A DNA stretch of 50,906 nucleotides from Actinomycetota bacterium. GTDB taxonomy: Bacteria > Actinomycetota > Thermoleophilia > Gaiellales > F1-60-MAGs149. The stretch spans positions 1-50,906 of the forward strand of contig SYIF01000134.1 in NCBI GenBank assembly GCA_005798855.1, read 5' to 3'. Shown piece after piece: positions 37,046 through 45,609 of this stretch (the stretch's first letter is position 1; every line of letters begins with the position of its first letter). The notes beneath the pieces were generated by a model. The model was not told the origin of the DNA. It made no database searches and saw nothing but the letters and a program-made list of their open reading frames with translations. Made by a program: the position numbers and the translations under genes.

Positions 37046-37051
37046 AGTCTA
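37046..37051 (-). promoter_or_regulatory. Candidate -10 TAGACT, 6 nt upstream of ATG 37039 (leaderless)
   Basis: TAGACT-CTGACG-ATG. Confidence 0.45.
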
Positions 37052-37226
37052 GTCCTCGCCAAAAAACGTAGTTGTCTGACTGAGGTATGTGCTGTCACCA
37101 AAGGGATATCGACGTGGTAAGTGGCGTTGGAATGATCTGCGGGCACCCAGTCGTCGTTGGATGTTTCTCCAAACAAAACCTTCGATGTTGTGCGCCACAG
37201 GGATTTCCACGAGTGTCACCTGACTA

Positions 37227-37250
37227 TATACAGAAACGTATTTCTGTGTA
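37227..37250. promoter_or_regulatory. 24-bp near-perfect palindrome TATACAGAAA-CGTA-TTTCTGTGTA; candidate operator upstream of the transporter operon
   Basis: 10-bp arms with 1 mismatch, in the ~295-bp divergent intergenic region. Confidence 0.6.
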
Positions 37251-37334
37251 CAAATCCGTTACTTTTGCCATTTCGTGCCCATAGGCTCGCCACACTTAAG
37301 TCCCTCTTTGTTGTCGAAGGAATAGAGGAGCACG

Positions 37335-38783
37335 GTGCCTACAGGCACACCACAACTCGCAGCGGATATCAAAGATGTGATTCTCGACGCGCGTGGAGTC
37401 GCGGTCACCATTGATGGCACCGCAATTCTTCACGGGGTTGACCTGTCGGTGCGGCGGGGTGAGATCCATGTCCTGATTGGCCCTAATGGAGCCGGCAAGA
37501 CCACGTTTGCCAATGCAATCACAGGGCATGTCACCGTCACGGGAGGTGCCATCGCACTTGACGGCATCCCGCTCTCGGGCTCAATCTCGAAGCGAGCTCG
37601 CAACGGAATAGGGCGCAAGTTTCAGGTACCACGCGTCTTCCAGAGGCTATCTGTTGCCCAGAATTTGTCCGTCGCATCAAATCGAAAAATGAGCGACAAC
37701 GCACGGGCAGCCGACCTGATCGATGTCGGCGACAGTGAGGCGCGTGCAGATTCGCTCGCACACGGCGCGCGACAGCGCCTAGAGATGAAGATGGTGCTGA
37801 GTGAGGGGCCGGCGATCGCAGTACTTGACGAGCCGACCGCCGGGATGACGCGCTCCGAGCGCACGGAACTGGCGGCGATCGTTCGAGAGCAGGCTGGTCA
37901 TCAGACCTTTCTGATTGTCGAGCACGACATGGACTTTGTGGCGGAGGTTGCCGACCGGGTTAGCTTTATGCAAAACGGTCTGGTGATCGCCTGCGGAACA
38001 TTTTCTGAAATCGCCGAAAACCCCGTGGTCCAGGAGGCATATCTCGGAACAACACTGACTGCCCGCGATAAGGGCCAGAAGGTTCGTAAAGGAGGTGAGC
38101 GGGGCGCAATTCGGACGACAGCACTATCGGTGCGCCGTGGCAATTTGGAGGTCGTTCGCAATGCATCGCTTGATGTTCCGGCAGGCACCGCGCTGGGGGT
38201 CTTGGGTCGTAACGGTGCGGGCAAAACGACACTACTGCTGGGGCTAATGGGGCTACTCCCGACCAGCGGTGATGTCGAGTTCGAAGGTCAGAAAATCGTC
38301 GACCTCCCAGCTTGGAAACGGGCTCGTGGAGGGATCGCCTTAGTTCCACAAGGGCGCCAATTATTTTCAGACCTAACGGTGCAAGAAAATTTGAACCTCG
38401 CGACTTTTGACAAGGGTGGCGATGGGAAAGTTTTTGATGTCAACGAGTTGTTCCCGGCGTTGGCACCACTGTCGGCACGTCGAGCAGGGTTGCTATCAGG
38501 TGGCGAGCAGCAGCAGGTTGCGATTGCTCGCGCACTTCTTCGGCGGCCGACACTTTTGATTCTCGATGAGCCGACTGAGGGACTAGCACCGGCAATTATC
38601 GAAGAAATCGCAGCAGTACTTCGGTTTCTATCGAGCGAGGGCCTTTCAATCGTCCTCGCCGAGCAACACCGATCGGTGGTTGAGGCGGTCTGCGACACGT
38701 TTTTGGTGCTGCGGAGCGGCGAGATCGTGGGGGCGGGTCCAGCAGATCCGCAGGAAATTGATCAGCACTACTTGGCTCTATGA
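37335..38783 (+). CDS. Fused tandem ABC ATPase (UrtD-like + UrtE-like domains in one polypeptide), urea/amide-type transporter
   Basis: Two Walker A motifs (GPNGAGKTTFANAITG, GRNGAGKTTLLLGLMG) and two Walker B (AVLDEPTAGMT, LILDEPTEGLAP); GTG start after GAGGAG. Confidence 0.92.
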   Translation: MPTGTPQLAADIKDVILDARGVAVTIDGTAILHGVDLSVRRGEIHVLIGPNGAGKTTFANAITGHVTVTGGAIALDGIPLSGSISKRARNGIGRKFQVPRVFQRLSVAQNLSVASNRKMSDNARAADLIDVGDSEARADSLAHGARQRLEMKMVLSEGPAIAVLDEPTAGMTRSERTELAAIVREQAGHQTFLIVEHDMDFVAEVADRVSFMQNGLVIACGTFSEIAENPVVQEAYLGTTLTARDKGQKVRKGGERGAIRTTALSVRRGNLEVVRNASLDVPAGTALGVLGRNGAGKTTLLLGLMGLLPTSGDVEFEGQKIVDLPAWKRARGGIALVPQGRQLFSDLTVQENLNLATFDKGGDGKVFDVNELFPALAPLSARRAGLLSGGEQQQVAIARALLRRPTLLILDEPTEGLAPAIIEEIAAVLRFLSSEGLSIVLAEQHRSVVEAVCDTFLVLRSGEIVGAGPADPQEIDQHYLAL

Positions 38784-38819
38784 GAACACCAAATCACGAG
38801 TGTAAAAGGAGAGTGCACG

Positions 38820-40133
38820 ATGGATCATGACAATGCGACACGGAAAGACTTTCTAAAAGCGGCAGGTGCTGTCAGCCTTGGCGGCGCGTTTCTAGCTGCT
38901 TGCGGATCGAGTTCCAGTAGCGGCAGCACCGAGGCGCCAGCAACGTTGGCAGATGCAGACACGGCGGTAGCGAGTGGGGGAGGCTCGACCGAAACGATCA
39001 AGGTTGGTCTACTGAACGCGCTGTCGGGAGTGTTGTCCATCACTGAGAAGTCGATCTATGACGGCTCGATGCTGGCAATTGAGCAAGTCAATGCTGCTGG
39101 TGGCGTGAATGGGCGGATGCTTGAGCCGATCACCGAGGACTACGCCTCCGACTTCACGATTGCTGTGCAGAAGGCGCAGAAGCTATTGACGGAGGACAAG
39201 GTTGCCATCGTAATCGGCGGCTACACCTCAGCTAGTCGCGTCGCAATGATTCCGACCTTCCAGAAGAACAATGCGTTGTTCTTCTACGGCACGTACTACG
39301 AGGGCTTGGAATGCGATCCGAACACGTTCTACGGAGGAGCCACGCCAAACCAGTTCCTCGTCGACTACGTCCCGTGGATTCTGGAAAACCTTGGTAAGAG
39401 CATTTACATCGTTGGCTCGGATTATCTCTACCCGCGAACCGTTTCGGCAATCGTCCAGAAGCTCGCCAAGGACAACGGCGGAAGCATCGTGGGTGACCAG
39501 TACTTCCCACTCGGCACTACCGACTTTGGTTCCGTGATCGCCGACATTGGGGCCAAGAAGCCCGACGTCGTCTTCTCGAACCTGGTTGGCGACTCGACGC
39601 CAGCGTTCTACAAGCAGTTTCGTGCAGCCGGCTATACCCCAGACAAGCTGCCGATCGCCGCAACCGTTACCACCGAGGTTGAGGTTCAGGCCATGGGAGC
39701 AGAAAACGCTGCTGGTAACTACATGACATCAACGTACTTCCAGTCGCTCGACAATCCTGCCAACACGGCATATGTCGCAGCGATGAAGGCGAAGTATGGC
39801 GAGGACACCGTCACGCACATGCCGCAGGTTGGCACGTACGACGCGGTGTGGCTGTTTGCCAACGCTGCAGCGAAGATCGATGGTGACATTACGACCGAAG
39901 CGCTCAGCGCTGCGCTGGTCGGGGCCACGTACGACGAGAACCCCGAGGGGCAGCCGATCACGGTGCTCGCGAATCACCACTGCAACCACCCTTCGTATGT
40001 GGGTATGGCAAACGCGGATGGTCAGTACGACGTGGTGGCAACGTTTGCGCCAACCGATGCTGATCCGTTCCCGTCGGTGATTGTGCCGGAGAACAAGCGT
40101 CCGACCTGTCCGACCCCGTTCAAGCCCCTATAA
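38820..40133 (+). CDS. Urea/amide-type ABC substrate-binding lipoprotein (Peripla_BP_5, UrtA/AmiC/FmdD-like)
   Basis: FLAACGSSS lipobox; LLNALSGVLSITEKSIYDGSMLAIEQVNAAGGVNGR; GGYTSASRVAMIPTF; YYEGLE; GATPNQ; SDYLYPR. Confidence 0.93.
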   Translation: MDHDNATRKDFLKAAGAVSLGGAFLAACGSSSSSGSTEAPATLADADTAVASGGGSTETIKVGLLNALSGVLSITEKSIYDGSMLAIEQVNAAGGVNGRMLEPITEDYASDFTIAVQKAQKLLTEDKVAIVIGGYTSASRVAMIPTFQKNNALFFYGTYYEGLECDPNTFYGGATPNQFLVDYVPWILENLGKSIYIVGSDYLYPRTVSAIVQKLAKDNGGSIVGDQYFPLGTTDFGSVIADIGAKKPDVVFSNLVGDSTPAFYKQFRAAGYTPDKLPIAATVTTEVEVQAMGAENAAGNYMTSTYFQSLDNPANTAYVAAMKAKYGEDTVTHMPQVGTYDAVWLFANAAAKIDGDITTEALSAALVGATYDENPEGQPITVLANHHCNHPSYVGMANADGQYDVVATFAPTDADPFPSVIVPENKRPTCPTPFKPL

Positions 40134-40156
40134 GACCTGTCGGGTATTTCCCTCCT

Positions 40157-40183
40157 CCCACCCCGCCTTCGTGGCGGGGTGGG
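40157..40183 (+). terminator. 11-bp perfect hairpin CCCACCCCGCC-TTCGT-GGCGGGGTGGG after the SBP gene (partial terminator/3' stabiliser)
   Basis: Perfect inverted repeat in SBP-permease gap; no U tract. Confidence 0.65.
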
Positions 40184-40207
40184 TCAAACCTTCGTCCGAA
40201 ATGATTT

Positions 40208-41062
40208 ATGCAGACACTCATCAACATCATCGCCCAGGGTCTCTCGCTCGGAGGCGTATATCTGATTGGAGCCCTCGGGCTCACGATCATTTATGGCGTG
40301 ATGGGCGTAGTGAACCTCGCTCACGGGGAACTCATCATGCTCGGCTCGTACGTGATGGCACTGACTGTCTCGACCGTGTCGTTTCCAGTTGCCGTCGTAT
40401 TGTCGTTTGTTCTGGTTGCAGGTTTCGGTGTGGTGCTCGACACGGTTTTGATTCGATTTCTGTACCACAAGCCGGTTGCTTCAATGTTAGGTACGTGGGG
40501 GTTGGCGATTGTCTTACGACAGGTGGTGATCCTTCTGCTCGGGCCACAATTGCGCTACGTAGCACTGCCCATCGGGGGCTCGTTTGCGCTTGGCTACGGG
40601 GCATTGGTGAGCTGGTGGAGCATGCTCCTATTCGTCGTCGCGATGCTAATTGCTGTCGCAATCGGACTGACTCTGGTGCGAACCCGGTTTGGATTGAAGA
40701 TGCGGGCTGTCACAGCAAATTCCGACGCGGCGGAAAGTATTGGTATTGCCACGCGCAATATCAATCGCTGGACGTTCGCGTTGGGCTGCGGGCTTGCAGG
40801 TGTCGCGGGTGCACTCGTTGCACCGCTACGAACGGTGTTTCCTGGCATGGGCCTGCCCTATCTCGTTGGGGCTTTCTTGGTGGTGATTTTGGCCGGGCTT
40901 GGCAACGTTCGATCGACGGTCATCTGGTCCTTGCTGATTGGGTTGACCTTCTCGGCCGTCGCCATCACTCGTGATGACATCACAGCCACGATTGTCGTGT
41001 GGTGTGCGGCGCTGATCGTGATCGCATTTCGGCGAACCTCTGTCGCGGTCTCGAGGGTGTGA
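40208..41062 (+). CDS. Urea/branched-chain-type ABC permease (UrtB/LivH-like)
   Basis: ALGLTIIYGVMGVVNLAHGELIMLGSYV; TRFGLKMRAVTANSDAAESIGI. Confidence 0.93.
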   Translation: MQTLINIIAQGLSLGGVYLIGALGLTIIYGVMGVVNLAHGELIMLGSYVMALTVSTVSFPVAVVLSFVLVAGFGVVLDTVLIRFLYHKPVASMLGTWGLAIVLRQVVILLLGPQLRYVALPIGGSFALGYGALVSWWSMLLFVVAMLIAVAIGLTLVRTRFGLKMRAVTANSDAAESIGIATRNINRWTFALGCGLAGVAGALVAPLRTVFPGMGLPYLVGAFLVVILAGLGNVRSTVIWSLLIGLTFSAVAITRDDITATIVVWCAALIVIAFRRTSVAVSRV

Positions 41063-41066
41063 ACTG

Positions 41067-42167
41067 ATGCTGCACTTCATTCAGCGGGCTCGCACTGCTG
41101 ACATTCGAGTTCAGATTGCGATTGGCGTCGTGCTGGTCGCGATCGCTATCGTCGCGCCGTTGGTGACATCGTCGTTTGTCATCAGTTTCTTTGCTCTCAC
41201 ATTTCCGCTCGCAATTCTCGCTCTCAGCGCGGACATGATGTGGGGCGAAGGTCGCCTTGTCAGCTTTGGTCAGGGGCTCTTCTTTGCGGCCGGTGGGTAC
41301 ATCGGCGGCTTAGTACTGATCGGCCAGCAATACGACGTCTCCGGTTCGGCACTGTCGTTCCTCAGCGAAGACACGCAGCAGCCATTGATGGATCGTGTCC
41401 TGCAGCAGCTCCACGACTTGGCGATCGCTGGTGTTCCCATTCCCGCATTGATCTTGCCCGCAATGATCTGTGGTGTCGTCGGGCTACTGATCGGAATGAT
41501 CGTCTTCCGCGTTGCGTCACCCGAAGTGTATTTCCCCCTCGTGACGCTTGGCATGGGCGTAGTCGGTGGACTGTGGTTTAACGACCTCAGCAATGTTGGC
41601 GCGTCGAATGGGCTTGGAGGTATTCCGTCGTTTACCGCTGAGATGGGCCCGCAACAAGATCCGATCTACAACTACATGTTCAACTTAGCGTTTGTGATTG
41701 TGGCATTCGCGGGTTGGGCGTACTTCCGGCGTTCTCGCAGGGGGCAGATTTGGCGAGGAGCTGGCGATGATGCTATTCGACTTGAGGCTCTTGGCTATTC
41801 CGTACGACGGCAGCGGGTTCTCGCGTTTGGTGCATCCGCAGCCTTGGCAGCGGTTGCCGGCGCTCTCTACGCAGGGACCTCCGGCTTCATGGGGCCATCG
41901 ATTGCAGGGGTAGCGTTCAGTGCGGAGGTACTGATTTGGGTCGCGGTTGGTGGCTCGGGTCGTGTCCTCGGACCGCTGGTTGGAGTGCTGGTCGTTCGAT
42001 GGGGACAACAGTTCTTGTCGTCGAACCTGGGGCTCCAGCAGAGCTGGCAGCTTTTCATGGGGCTTGCATTGATCTTGGTCGTCGTCGTTGCACCTGGTGG
42101 GCTGCTTGGCATTCGCATTGAACCGCTGCGCAAGCGACTATTCGAGCGAGGGGAGATCAAAGCATGA
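41067..42167 (+). CDS. Urea/branched-chain-type ABC permease (UrtC/LivM-like)
   Basis: LALSADMMWGEGRLVSFGQGLFFAAGGYIGG; GRVLGPLVGVLVVRWGQQ. Confidence 0.93.
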   Translation: MLHFIQRARTADIRVQIAIGVVLVAIAIVAPLVTSSFVISFFALTFPLAILALSADMMWGEGRLVSFGQGLFFAAGGYIGGLVLIGQQYDVSGSALSFLSEDTQQPLMDRVLQQLHDLAIAGVPIPALILPAMICGVVGLLIGMIVFRVASPEVYFPLVTLGMGVVGGLWFNDLSNVGASNGLGGIPSFTAEMGPQQDPIYNYMFNLAFVIVAFAGWAYFRRSRRGQIWRGAGDDAIRLEALGYSVRRQRVLAFGASAALAAVAGALYAGTSGFMGPSIAGVAFSAEVLIWVAVGGSGRVLGPLVGVLVVRWGQQFLSSNLGLQQSWQLFMGLALILVVVVAPGGLLGIRIEPLRKRLFERGEIKA

Positions 42168-43507
42168 TCGCGGGCCTTTACGACGATCTTTGCAAGAGGG
42201 CCGCAGAGGGCCGTCCGATCCGTGTCGCGCTGATCGGTGCCGGCACCTTTGGGGGCATGGCGATTCGTCAGTGCCTGCGGGTTCCGGGGATAGAACTTGT
42301 TGCCGTCGCCGATCTCGATGTGATTCGGGCTGCGACTGTGTTACGTGATGCAGGTGTCAATCAGCAGCGTTTGGCATTTAATCTGCCAACACTGAGTGAC
42401 AGCATTCTGGTGACGACTGATGCTGAGGCCGCGATTGCCTCGGAGCACATTGACATCGTGATTGAGGCGACAGGATCACCAATTGCAGCGATTCGGCATA
42501 TTCGGCTAGCGTTCGCGGCCGCGAAACACGTCGTCAACGTGACGGTTGAAGCTGATGCGTTGGTTGGTTCAGCACTGGCCGTAGAGGCCCATAGTCTTGG
42601 TCTGACGTACTCACTGGCGTATGGCGACCAACCAGCATTGATTTGCGAGCTGGTTGATTGGGCGCGCGTCAACGGATTCGATGTGATCTCGGCTGGCAAG
42701 GGGACCTTGCATAAGCCAGGATTCGAATGGACATCCCCCGATACGGTCTGGACGAGGTATGGGATGGATGCAACCCAAGCCGACGGTGCGGGCTATGACA
42801 GGCGCATGTTCACATCGTTCGTCGACGGAACCAAGTCGGCAATCGAGATGGCGGTTGTCGCCTCAGCGACGGGGCTCGTCGTCCCAAAAGCAGGCCTTGG
42901 GTTCCTGCCCGTGGGGATTGGCGAATTGCCGAGCACGCTCCGGCCTCGTCACGCTGGAGGCCAGTTGGAGCGCTCGGGTATCGTCGAGGTCATTTCGGCT
43001 ATCGAGGCCGACGGAGAGGCCGTCACGAATGACCTTCGCTGGGGCGTCTTCGTGGTCGTTGGGACTGACGACAATGAAGTCGCCCGTTGTTTTCGCGACT
43101 ATGGGTTGACGACCGACACCACCGGCAAGTTTGCTGCACTCTGGCGGAATAACCATCTCGTCGGCATGGAACTGATGACGAGCGTTGCCACAGTCGGTCT
43201 GCTCGGCCGACCGACAGGTGTCCCGAAGAGTCATTGCGCTGAAGTCGTGGCCGTCGCAAAACGCGATCTTCCCGAACAGATGGAGATCGATGGTGAAGGC
43301 GGCTACACCGTGTTCGGCAAATTGATGCCGGCAGAAAACGCCCGTTCGGAAGGCGCAGTTCCGATCGGGCTGGCTCGTGGATTGCGAACAGTTCGGCACG
43401 TCTCTCAAGACGACCTTCTGACGTGGGAAGACGTCAATGAGTCTGGGCCTGACGACATTCGCAGCCTGCGTGAATCCATGTTCAACAACGTATCCGTGAG
43501 CGCATGA
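42164..43507 (+). CDS. NAD(P)-binding homoserine-dehydrogenase-like/SAF-domain oxidoreductase
   Basis: IRVALIGAGTFGGMAIRQCLRVPGIELVAVADLD; C-terminal SAF-like LARGLRTVRHVSQDDLLTWEDV. Confidence 0.82.
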   Translation: MIAGLYDDLCKRAAEGRPIRVALIGAGTFGGMAIRQCLRVPGIELVAVADLDVIRAATVLRDAGVNQQRLAFNLPTLSDSILVTTDAEAAIASEHIDIVIEATGSPIAAIRHIRLAFAAAKHVVNVTVEADALVGSALAVEAHSLGLTYSLAYGDQPALICELVDWARVNGFDVISAGKGTLHKPGFEWTSPDTVWTRYGMDATQADGAGYDRRMFTSFVDGTKSAIEMAVVASATGLVVPKAGLGFLPVGIGELPSTLRPRHAGGQLERSGIVEVISAIEADGEAVTNDLRWGVFVVVGTDDNEVARCFRDYGLTTDTTGKFAALWRNNHLVGMELMTSVATVGLLGRPTGVPKSHCAEVVAVAKRDLPEQMEIDGEGGYTVFGKLMPAENARSEGAVPIGLARGLRTVRHVSQDDLLTWEDVNESGPDDIRSLRESMFNNVSVSA

Positions 43508-43559
43508 CCACCCGGCATGCATTCGCGGCGCACTCGCACGTGTTCCTGAAGGAGGATCA

Positions 43560-45608
43560 ATGAGTACTAAAGAAACCGACAACGGAGTTCGTGTTGCCGT
43601 GGACGTCGGTGGCACATTCACCGACGTCTTCGTGCTTGATGCTGACGGACATACACATGTCGCAAAGACACCATCGACACCCGATCCAATGGATGGTGTC
43701 CTCAAGGGTGTTGCTGCCGCCGGAGTTGATTGGAAAGACGTGACGCTGTTCTCGCACGGCACGACGATCGCAACAAACGCCTTGATCACACGCAAGTTCC
43801 CCCGCGCAGCAATGGTCATCACGGAAGGATTTCGTGATGTCATCGAAATCCGTCGTGGTAACCGCGATGACCTCTGGGACACCTACAAGGAGATAGCGCC
43901 ACCGTACATCGGTCGCCGCGATCGTCTCGTGGTCAAGGAGCGCATTAACTACGCCGGTGATGTCTTGACGCCGGTTGACGAGGTCCAGGCGCGCGCTGTC
44001 GCCAACGTGATTCGCAAGCGTGGAATCAAGACCGTGGCCGTCTGCTTTGCGAATTCCTACGCCAACCCCGACAACGAGAATCGTATGCGGGACATTTTGC
44101 TGGAAGAGCTGCCTGATCTGCGGGTGACGACGTCGAGCGAAGTGCATCCGGAGATCTTTGAGCACGAGCGCTTCTCGACGACGGTTGCAAATGCAGTGTT
44201 GTCGCCCATCATCGCTCCCTACACAGAAGGGCTAGCGCGCGAGCTCGCCGATCGAGGGTATGCCGGCGACGTGCTGCTTCTGCATTCGGGCGGCGGCGTC
44301 ATGACCGCCAAGATGGCCGAGAAGTTTGCTGCTCGTCTGGCAGCGTCGGGTATCGCAGCTGGTGCAATCGCGAGTCGAGAGATCGCAAGTCGGTGCGGCT
44401 TTGAAAACTCGATTGGCTTCGACATGGGTGGTACATCCACCGACGTGTCGCTTGCTGATCGTGGCGAACTTCGCATCACGACGGAGTGGTACGTGGAGTA
44501 CGGCTATCCAATCTGCTTCCCCTCGATTGAGGTTCTCACGATTGGAGCGGGTGGTGGCTCGATCGCCTGGATCGATGACGCGGGCTCGCTGCGCAACGGT
44601 CCTCAGTCTGCTGGTGCCAATCCCGGACCCGCCTGTTACGGATCTGGTAGTGGACTTGCCACAAACTGTGACGCAAACCTCGTGCTTGGTCGCATCGGTA
44701 CGCAGCTTGTTGGTGGAGCGATGACGCTCGATGTGGCTGCAGCCGAGGCAGCTGTCGTTGCGATTGGTGGTCCGCTTGGATTGAATGCGGAAGATGCAGC
44801 ACTGGCGATTATCCAAGTTGCCAACGCGAATATGGCTGATGCCGTGCGTCTTATCTCCATTCGACGTGGCTACGACCCACGCGACTTTGCGCTGGTGTCG
44901 TTCGGCGGTGCTGGGCCATTGCATGGTGTCGCGCTAGCCAAGGAGCTCGCAATTCCCACAGTGATCGTTCCGCCGCATCCTGGCGTCACATCTGCGCTCG
45001 GTTGCCTACTCGTCGACGTTCAGCACGACATCACCAAGATGTACCTGAAGAGCGCAAACGAGGCAGAGCCCGCTGTCGTGGAAGAGGCCTTTCAAGAGCT
45101 CGAGGCATCGGGACGAGAACGTCTCGAACACGAGGGTGTTACGCCGGAACAGATGTCGTTCCAACGGTTTATTGACATGCGTTACCAGGGCCAGTGGCGT
45201 GCAATGTCGGTTCGGGTGGGCTCGTCGATTGTCTCGATGGATGAGGCGATCAAGGAGTTCCATGCAGAGCATGGTCGAGAGCACAACTACAGCCGTGAGG
45301 ATGCTCCGGTTGAGATCTATCGCCTCTCGCTCCGTGCAATTGGCACCACACCAAAGCCCGAAATGGGACGCCGTGCAGTGATCGAAGGCTCGACCGCCGA
45401 GCCGTTTGAGTATCGCAATGCCCGTTATGACGAGCTACCTGACCGGGTGTCTACGCCGGTCTTCAATCGTGATGATCTTCCGCCTGGTTTTGAGATCGAC
45501 GGGCCAGTCATCATCGATCAGCTCGATTCCACGACAGTCGTGCCGCCAGGTTGCCGGGCACGGGTTGACGAGTGGATGAATATTCAAATCACCATTGAGG
45601 AGGTCTGA
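43560..45608 (+). CDS. hyuA: Hydantoinase/oxoprolinase family, A subunit
   Basis: VAVDVGGTFTDVFVLDADG, SHGTTIATNALITRK, GFDMGGTSTDVSL, PHPGVTSALGCLL. Confidence 0.95.
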   Translation: MSTKETDNGVRVAVDVGGTFTDVFVLDADGHTHVAKTPSTPDPMDGVLKGVAAAGVDWKDVTLFSHGTTIATNALITRKFPRAAMVITEGFRDVIEIRRGNRDDLWDTYKEIAPPYIGRRDRLVVKERINYAGDVLTPVDEVQARAVANVIRKRGIKTVAVCFANSYANPDNENRMRDILLEELPDLRVTTSSEVHPEIFEHERFSTTVANAVLSPIIAPYTEGLARELADRGYAGDVLLLHSGGGVMTAKMAEKFAARLAASGIAAGAIASREIASRCGFENSIGFDMGGTSTDVSLADRGELRITTEWYVEYGYPICFPSIEVLTIGAGGGSIAWIDDAGSLRNGPQSAGANPGPACYGSGSGLATNCDANLVLGRIGTQLVGGAMTLDVAAAEAAVVAIGGPLGLNAEDAALAIIQVANANMADAVRLISIRRGYDPRDFALVSFGGAGPLHGVALAKELAIPTVIVPPHPGVTSALGCLLVDVQHDITKMYLKSANEAEPAVVEEAFQELEASGRERLEHEGVTPEQMSFQRFIDMRYQGQWRAMSVRVGSSIVSMDEAIKEFHAEHGREHNYSREDAPVEIYRLSLRAIGTTPKPEMGRRAVIEGSTAEPFEYRNARYDELPDRVSTPVFNRDDLPPGFEIDGPVIIDQLDSTTVVPPGCRARVDEWMNIQITIEEV

Positions 45609-45609
45609 C

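Noticed and set aside
37087-37284. 65-aa Cys-rich ORF in the divergent intergenic region
   Set aside because: No good ribosome site, spans the palindrome, no recognisable motif; probably fortuitous
42863-43882. 339-aa minus-strand ORF
   Set aside because: Antisense to the SAF-domain protein and hyuA; no family signature
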